Source: Zygnema cylindricum (taxonomy: Eukaryota; Streptophyta; Zygnematophyceae; Zygnematales; Zygnemataceae). From it: a stretch of 64,000 nt of DNA. The stretch spans positions 165,680-229,679 of the forward strand of contig JBBHKE010000209.1 of the NCBI GenBank assembly GCA_037447655.1. Direction: 5' to 3'. Position numbers and translations under genes: made by a program. Numbering within the stretch: position 1 is the stretch's first letter; every line of letters begins with the position of its first letter. Below are positions 26,801 to 35,800 of this stretch, one piece after another. The notes beneath the pieces are model-generated. The model did not search any database and was not told the DNA's origin. It saw only the letters and a list, made by a program, of their open reading frames with translations.

Positions 26801-29800
26801 TATTTGGCAACTTTGGGTTCTCTGTGAAGACCGAGAAATAAGCATACCGTTACTTCGTATCTCACTGTCTCTGTCCGAGCTTTAAGAACCATTCTTAACT
26901 TAGTGCCTGACTTTCGTCCCCTTAGCTTCGAGTTTTAGGGTTTTGGTTAGTCCTCTAAATCCAATTCCCCCTATTTATAATTCTTCCTACTTGCTTTCTG
27001 TAAAGACCAAGGTCGATTTCAAATTTCTTAAAATCTCCATCGACGATTTCAGGTCCTCCTGAAAATCAAATTTCCAAGACTCAAGCACAATGATACGCTG
27101 TAGATCAAACACACAGTACATGCTACTCTTTGAGCTGTATCCCACAAAAACTGTGAACTAGCTTCTTGGGGCAAACTTTCCTTTAATCTGGGTTCACTCT
27201 AAGTAGACGGTCGCAAAATAGCGCTAGTTTTTCAGGTGTTGAATCATCACTCCTTAACTAATCAGGTGTCTTATGCCTGAATATTGAGGTCAATCTTCGG
27301 TACAAACATCATTCAGAGACAAAATGATGTTGTGCTTAGTGCTGTCCATCATGAAATGAACCATCCCATGCAAGGTCCGATTCTTTCATTTCATGACTCC
27401 GTTCAACTCAAAGACTACCATATCCCCTATTTTTTTTACATAAATCTCGACGCTTCATGAGCTCTCCGCCATACAGCTTTCAATTTCCACTTAAATTGTC
27501 TTTTTACCATCACATCCCCACTTTTTAAAATCATACGTTTCAAGTTCACCTCAGAAGCATGGCACATCCGATAATGCTACAAACTCAGGTCGCCTTTCGT
27601 CAATTCTGAGATCTCTTTCCATTATGACGCACTTACTGAACTTCAGAGCCGCTGACCAGATTCACAACGCTAATAGGAGGAATATACAAGGCATTAAAAT
27701 CCTCGTTTTTCGTGACTTTTTCACTTCCGTACTTGTCCAACACAGACAAGCCTAATCTGGAGGACCTAACAGTATAAACCGGGTTTACGTGACAACATGC
27801 CACCAAATCTTCTCGTAAACATCAGAATCCTCGTATCCTCACACAATATTTAGTCTGTGCTCAAATGGTGCATTGCGCCCGAGTCAATAAACCACTCCTT
27901 GACTTTCTTCACATCACCGCTAACAAATGGAAAAATTCTCCGTCCCATCACCAGAATTGTTCCCCGAATCGGTGTAATCCTCCTTCACAACCACGTCCTT
28001 GGTCCCCTCTTCCACAGGTTGCTCACTACCACCATCACCTCGATCATGGATCATGGCACTGAGCATTGATATGGCCCCAACGTCCACATCAATAACATTG
28101 TCTCTCCCTACCTAAACAATTTAATACCAAGTGCCCGAGTTTTTAGCAGTTGTAGCACGTCACGTTACTTGTGTCAATCTGACCTCGTATGTAACATCCC
28201 AGTCCTTACTCTAGCTCAAGCTCTAGGTGTACTTTTGGCACCCCCTCTCCCACAGAGTGAGTTTAGCTCTAGGGGTTCTAAGTGTGCTTACTTTCAGATT
28301 TCCTCTTCTATAGGGCCCTCTAGATGGACTTTCTCCATTTTCCCTTTGTCGTCTTCAAATAATTGACCGCAAATTCAAAACGAGATTCTATCTTTGCCTG
28401 CAAAATATCTTTTAGGTTCACAAGTTTCCCTGACCATTCAGGAATACTTGTGCCTTCTCACTATCTTCTAATGTTTTTTCGTGAATAATCTGCTGGTCAA
28501 TCAAAATAATGTTCCGCTTAACAACATCATCTATGGACTCTTTAAGCTTGAACGTCAACTGAATGAAATCTTGACACAAATATTGACTCTTATTTTTCGT
28601 CTCCGTTTCGAACTGATTTTCTAACGACTTCCTGCACTTGTTTGCAATGTCGTGTGTCAAATAATAGTCATGCACTGAATCGGTGCAGCTTTCATAAGTC
28701 TTGTGGTGCTGCAATATCCTCAACCGCCACAACTTCTGTGACTTGCAACCTTTCGGTTTTGGTTCCTCTCCACTGGAGATCTTCCACAGTTTTTTCAGGA
28801 TCATCTATCTCTTAATGTATTTCTTCAAATCCACAGTTTTTTCAGGATCAGCTATCCCTTAATGTATTATTTCTTCCAACTGGCGTAATCTGGGCTGTTA
28901 AAGCGAAATGGTTTTTTAGACATTGAGAATTTTTTCTCGTTTTTAATTTGTTTGTCAAAATGACGGTGTTCTTCCTCCACTTTGTGCTTGCCTTTACGTT
29001 ACCTTTCTTTCTTGGCGTCTTCATCTTCATTCTCCAAAATTTCATCATTACAGCTGCGATCCGGCTCCTCAACATTTTCCTTTCTTCCTCTCGTTCTAAA
29101 CCTTGTTCTCAATATATCTCAAGAGGTGTTGAAACAAAACGTGGAGACGATCATTCAAATTGCTAGCACCTCCAAATCTATCTAGTCCAAAGGGATCGGA
29201 CGGAAGATATTCCTCATATTGGTTTCCTTTAAAACTGATTGCTTTCTCGCTAGGCTCACGGGACGGAGCTTTGGGAGGAGGATCTTTTGAAGGCTCCACA
29301 AGAGTCCTAAGACCAACCGGTGGCGAAGGCGTTCTATTTTTCTTCCTTCCCATCACTTCTTCACTCACTGGAGCACTATCATGGTCCGATACCAGATGAT
29401 ATGATCGCGTATAAACAGCAACACAAAGTGCGCGTCAATAACAACTCTTACACGCGAAAGCAAATCATCTCTCGCATAAGAGCATTCACCATAAAAAATA
29501 CACAATGGGTCGGCCAATATCAATATATTAGCCGAAGTCTTTTCTCTTCACTCCTACTCTCACAATGTTAGTCACTCAGAATCCTACTATACGATCCGAC
29601 TGAATGCTCAGTATCTAACTTTAAAACGAATAATTGCCATACTGGATGTTCTCCACTACTCACACGAGACAAATTCTGATCCCCCTAACTCCTATAACAT
29701 ATACCTCACCGAAACACAATATGCGTTTGATCTCAGGCAACGTACAAAGTAACTAGCACTAAATAACTTACATACATGCTGACCCAAACGTACGAAATAC

Positions 29801-32800
29801 CAAACCGTACACACTAACCTGAACGTGGCTGGTACTATGTTTCGCACAATGCATACTAACGGTTTATCCCCCGATAAAAAATAGTGTGTGTTGATGGCGG
29901 AGTAATTTGAGAACCACTCCTTTTTGAAGCAAATGTGCTCTACGGATTTGAGACTTATCGTCCAGTTATGAGACTTTATTTGCGTGGCCGACGCCATCAT
30001 AGTAGGTGAGCCATGCAGCTCCTTCCCTTTGCCTTTGACCTTTTTGGTCTTTCAATCGTCCGCATAGTCCTTCTTGCCGTAAGCTCATTTTCGGTAGGCC
30101 GCAATTATATGGTCGGATTTATTACCGCAGAAACATTTTTTTTTTCTCGCGTGTTGTTGTCATAATTGTGATTGCTACGCTGATATTTGTTGTGGTGCTT
30201 ATTCTCGCGTTTGATTCCACATACGGATGCAAACCCCTGGGAATGCGTCCTTTACGCGTCATTTTAATTCTCATCTTTCAACAACATCATTCCAGTCCCA
30301 CGTAGCTCTTTCTAATCCAACCAAGTGACAATGGGTTTAGAGCCTTCTAGGAGGAATAGTAGCGACGTCGTGATTCTTGTATCCAAGGGAAGATTGAAGC
30401 CAACAAAATCACCCTCGGCCAAATGCCCTCATATACATTCCATCTTGATAGAATGTCCACACCCAAATTTTTTGTAGCTTGATTCTTGTACTCATTATAA
30501 ACAAGTCGTGGGTTTTCAGTAGCGCCTCCCCAAGGCTGCTTAAATCTGGGCACATATCGTAATTGGTTGTCCGTGTCTTTTGTGCTCTGACTTCTTGCAG
30601 TTCTCTATCTTGCATCGTATTTTTTCTTATCGTGAGTTACTGCTGCTATTTCTGTTGAGAAGGGTTGCCGTTTGACTCGTGTCACAATTCCTTGGCAGTT
30701 CCTCTCATCAAAAGCCGCTTTAGCTGGACATCTCTATGATTGTTAATTCGAGCTTTCAAAGTTATGAAGGTGACCCTGTAGCCCCATCACTTGGAAATCA
30801 AAACTGGTCGAGTGATTGAAGACAAAACTCCACAGCCATGCATAGGCACATGTTCACAAGGAACTGGTGCTTTCGGCAAACCATGGAAGTGAAATTAGCA
30901 GTAGATGGTTGATAAAGAGAAGGAGAGAATCCACGACAAATTGGGTAGGCTAATTCAATCCAGCTTTTACATTCAGAATCCAATCAAGGGATCACTTAGC
31001 GTAGCTAGAGATAGCCTCACAAGGAGACTACAACAATATTTAAACACTTATAATTTTTCAATCGACTTTTTAAAGCCGACATTGTCTCATAACTGTTGAA
31101 GTAATAAAAAATTCTACACGACTTCATTTCTCTATTCCTTGCCTGTTGTTTTGTAATCTTATGAAATGCCTTGAAACAGTTGTCGTATCTGATGATTACC
31201 TAATTACAACGACACGTTTACTTGCACAGCCACTAGTTGGCATCGTCTACATTATTTGAAATGTTGCGGATCTAACGGTCCCCCTTTTTCTTGATGTTAA
31301 TTTCCATACACGTCAATCTGTCTCATGGTACGGCTAGGACGGATCCGTATGCCCATGTCGATCTAAATAATTTAGTTCCTGGCGCAAAAGAATTCTCGTG
31401 AAGTGTGGAAGCCCCTATGTGGTACTTAGAAGACTGGCACTTGCCCGAATCAGCTCCTAGTACCTAGGCAATTTGTTATGATTCCAAAAAAAAAAAGATA
31501 CTATGCTAACATTCATTCTAAAAATCCAATCTGTTGCTGGTCAATAGGATTGTACTTCATGACAATGTCATTGATGAAGATATGAATATCGCTATTTTGG
31601 GCGTGGTACATCCCACTTTTGATGCTTTCATTATTACGATCAACAACAATCAACTATCAAGATTATTAGATTCTCGCTCAAGCCAACATTGTCGAAGTTG
31701 CATCACTTTTATTATTTAACTTTGTTCTAGTAATTAGGTGAATTCAAGATGGAGAAGGCATTGACAGACATTAGTCTCAAGTTGCTCAAGAATGTATTGA
31801 AGTATCGGAGCCTGATGCCACTCTATTTCACATCTGCCCATTACAGTCTCATGCCACGAGCTTCGGTCGAGCGAAATTCACCACCTTATGCAAAATTTGC
31901 TTACCAGCCAGGAAATGTTTCCATGCTAGCGAAGAACCATTTGACACAAATGGCCATTAAAGAAATCTAACCATGACCTAGAAATATTGAATACTAAAAC
32001 GAACAGAATATAGATGTTGTGATCCGTCATTGGAAATCATTTTGTAATATCTAGGAAAACAACCGGCATAACTAAAATAATGGTGTCAATAGTAATAAAG
32101 ACTTTTTCATTACTACTATCTTTATCGCTACATTGACAATGCTTACAATAATGTCCAGCGCATAACACAACGGGATGTTGAAGCATGTCAGATGTGCATA
32201 ATCTGCTTGAACACATTCGATTGATTTCTTTACCTCGATAGTTTGACATCTCATGACCACCCATCAGTTGACAAAAAATCAAGCACAAGAAATTTTGCAC
32301 AACAATGAGTATCCACTCTCCGCTTTCGCCTTTTAAAAATGCTAACAATAATGTCTAAAGCGTAACAGAACTGGATGTCGTTGTCATGTTGCCATAACAT
32401 AAATTCGGATGATTTCCGTCCCTTGACAGCTTGACATCGCATAAGATCCCATCATTTTTCAAGAAATCAAGCACATGAAATTTTGTACCTGGACATTGAG
32501 AATCCACTCTCCGCTTTCGTCTTTTTCGCATTGATGCTTGAAGCAGCCTCCACCTAATGTGGGGGACCTTTTTTTTCCATCTCTCGTCCATGTGCTTCCA
32601 GAATCTCCAAAACATCGAGCTCCTAGTCCAAAACTTTGGCCCCACGCTGTCCAGTCGGGCCGTGCATTTGTGGACCATTGGCAGTGTCGATCTGCATACC
32701 TGTAAATAGTAGCCACAAAGATTTATTTATTTTATCTGTTAGAATTCGCTGGTTTACCTTAATCGGTAGTTTAAAAAGCCAATGTTTCAAACTCTAATGA

Positions 32801-35800
32801 TAGGTGGTCCAATGTTTGGAAAATGAAGTGCAGAATTCAGTATCCACTACTCTTACAGCAAGTTCTCTATGTTTTTCAATTTTACCAATCATTCAATGCT
32901 CAAATTTGTTTTAAAATTTCAAATGGAAACATTTATGCGCAATATCAAGTTTCCCTGGACCGGAACCAGTATACTCGTTTTGTGAAAATGATGTATTTCA
33001 CCACTTCAACAGGAGAATATGCTCAAGCTAAATTCCTGATTTTTTACATTTAACATTTTCTCTGAACCTCCAGCATCATTATGAGGATCTAATTATAGTT
33101 GCTGATCCTCTTGGACAACAAAGCCCATCAGAAAACTCCTAAAATCCCAAAAAATAGGGTTTGGAAATTAAGATTCGGAAATTAGGGCTTGGTAATCACA
33201 TGCTAATAACGGGACATTCGTCAGCAAAACAGGCGGTAGAAGGTGAAAGAGTATTGTTGTCACATGTTTCACAGTATCCAATGCCAAGAGAGTCAAAGGT
33301 ACAGCCCTGCCATTTATTCAATCAAAAATAAATAAAAAAAACAAAATTAAACACAAAAGACGTCAGTAAAACAATTAAAAATAGAAGAGCAAAATACAGA
33401 ATTCCGGAATTTCCATTGATTCCAGTGATCTTCATCAATAAGTATAGGATTTAAATTTATTTCAAGCACCCGATGGGTAGGAAAAGGTTGCTTACCGCTC
33501 CAGCTGAACAAAAAGTGGCTGGAATGGACTCAATTTGACCTGGAGACCAAAAAATTGGAGAGATAGGAGTGTGAGAGTGGAGCTCCTTCCGTACAGGATT
33601 GATGGAGAGAAAAATAAATTGTGCTAGTTAGATGAGGAAGGAGAGAAAAAAAAAATAGAAAAAATGGAATGGAAGGAGAGAAAGACTGGTGATAGCAGGT
33701 TGAATGAGATCTGGTCGTGCTGACACGTAGAAAAGTTTACATTATAAATGAAGAAGACAAAAGAGAAGGGAAGGGACGGATGTAGTATTAAGAAGGGAAA
33801 TGGAGAGAATCAGAGGAAGTGAAGAGTGCGGAGTGGAAAGAATTAAAGAAAGAAACAAAAGAAAACATTATCCGACAAACATTATAGAAAATTTGGTAAA
33901 AAACATTTTAAATACTTGAAACCGTTAAACAATCGAAATATAATGCATAATTTGAATGCATTTTATTTCAAGTTCTACTGCAGTGGTTTCTGATGAAAAA
34001 ATGCCCCCAAATTGCAAGATTGATCACACTCGTTTTTATAACTGATAGCATTTAGTTTATTGTACAATTGTCAATAGGCTTCGATCTCAATTTAATTGCG
34101 TCAACTTCTGAGATTCTTACTTGGATCGTCACAGGGTCCCATCGCAAATGCACATCCTTTTTGAAAACCAAACGGTAGGATACTGCCAAACTGGTAGTTG
34201 GGTACATACCTGTAACCGAGAAATCAATTAATATCCACTTCAGAGAATCATGGTGCCTAAATTGAGTCAAACAACGATAGCGAGACTGGATGATTTGTGA
34301 TGGTAGATAGAGTACATCGTTTTTGATTTTTAGAAGTAGACAAATAATCACAAATGAGTAGTGAAGAAAAATAGAAAATAAAGAACTAAGAATGTCATAT
34401 TGCGAATATTGGAGACCAAACAGTAAATGTCAAACACATTATCTCGTTAACAATTCACATTCTACACTGATCATTTTGGAAAATAAAAATTTATCTTAAG
34501 CGATAAATAGTGGGATATGGAACATTGAACGCCAAACGTAAAAAAAAAAAATGAAATCTTACCAACCACTATCCTCCAAGAGGGCAAGTGTCAAGTTGCT
34601 CAATGTCGGAAACGTATACAATTGAGCAGTCTGTCATGACATACTTTCCAAACCCATAAACCACTCTGCTCCTTCCTTCCATCAGTTTCAAACTATCTAA
34701 ATTTTACGCTGATTTTCTGTTGTCAAAAATGCATAGCTGACTGGATCATAAGCGACTATTACACAAGACCATTTTCAGTCTTGGAGAGGAAAAATCTATC
34801 TAGACGTACTGTTTTTCCATTTTCAATCGCATCTACTGCTATCTTGATGTTTGCAATTAAAGGTTTTTTTTTCACTAACAGTTGGTTTATGATTCATTTT
34901 TTATTCAAATAGAGCATTCGCCAAAACTGCATTTCCTTTTCAATCATGCCCTCTAATATAAGTTTGTTGCGATTACAGTCTTCAATGGAAGAAGATTCGA
35001 ATGCCTTATAATGCCAAAAATAACGGACCCCGAATAAATAAGAAATCAAATCAAGGAGAAGCTCCATCTAGCCGATTACTTATGATGATATATGGCAGGA
35101 TCTACTCAGAAAAGAAAACTCAACACATACACAATAACATGATATTTCGTGCTTAAACCTTAAGCATGTATAGGTTGACCATAACATTGTTAGGAACGTT
35201 ACTAGTGATTAAGACGGAAAAAGAATCCACCCAGGAACTAAAAAAAAAAGTTACAATGACACTGCAGCGTGAGGCCCAAAAATATATGGGGTTTTCAATC
35301 TATGAGGAGAATCACACCATGATTTCTCCACGAAAGATTCTTGTGTTCCAATGGCTTCCTATTTGTCCACTGCCTCCATCTCCTTCCAGTTCTGCTCCGT
35401 TCAACGAGTCACAAGAGAATTGGGCTCGTACAGCTTCAAGCACCTGCAGCGCAGAAAAGGGAGATGCCCTGGTTTTAAGTTAGCGGAGCTGGTGTTAACT
35501 TTTTAAAGCTTTTTGGGTGGTTATTTATGCGATTGTGGACGTTGAATGCACTCTACTAAAGCCTATTTCGTTTTCAAAGTGAACCACAAAATTTGAGGGA
35601 ACGAACTTGTCACCAGGTTAATAGATGGAGAGAGTAGAGAGACATAGAGGTATTGTACACCGTGAATAGCTACTAGAGCAGAAATATTATTAGCGTGTAT
35701 CTATTAGCAGTGTTTAACGGTTATTCAGTTCTGCGTGACATGACAGATTTCAAACAGTTTAAAAACTAGCTTCAAGGGGAAAAACAATCGGTGTGATTAA

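Larger units (their letters stand above)
25402..29398 (-). mobile_element. Decayed Ty1/copia retrotransposon 1
   Basis: Domains run from high to low coordinates in copia order: gag, CCHC, protease, integrase, RT, RNase H. A primer site TGGTATCGGACC lies at about 29395-29384, next to a degraded LTR end. A polypurine tract (minus strand AAAATGGGAGGGGG) ends at about 25413, followed by an LTR start TGTTGTGAAAC. The two LTRs are not recognisably alike, so the borders are uncertain. Numerous stops and frameshifts make it inactive. Confidence 0.7.
17656..32488 (-). other. 14.8-kb intron of the M8 gene, transposon-filled
   Basis: The intron lies between M8 exons j and k. It contains a GA microsatellite, a solo TRIM LTR, a MITE, a 21-bp minisatellite, a TRIM cluster and two decayed copia elements. 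The rest (for example 18.2-19.3, 21.0-24.1 and 30.6-32.1 kb) shows no recognised coding sequence. A 119-codon open frame at 22324-22683 has no recognisable motif and is not called. Confidence 0.75.

Noticed and set aside
32251-32480. BTB-like exon (reading LCDVKLSRDG)
   Set aside because: The match is short. The repeated readings come from the tandem duplication in the M8 intron, and phase does not fit the gene.
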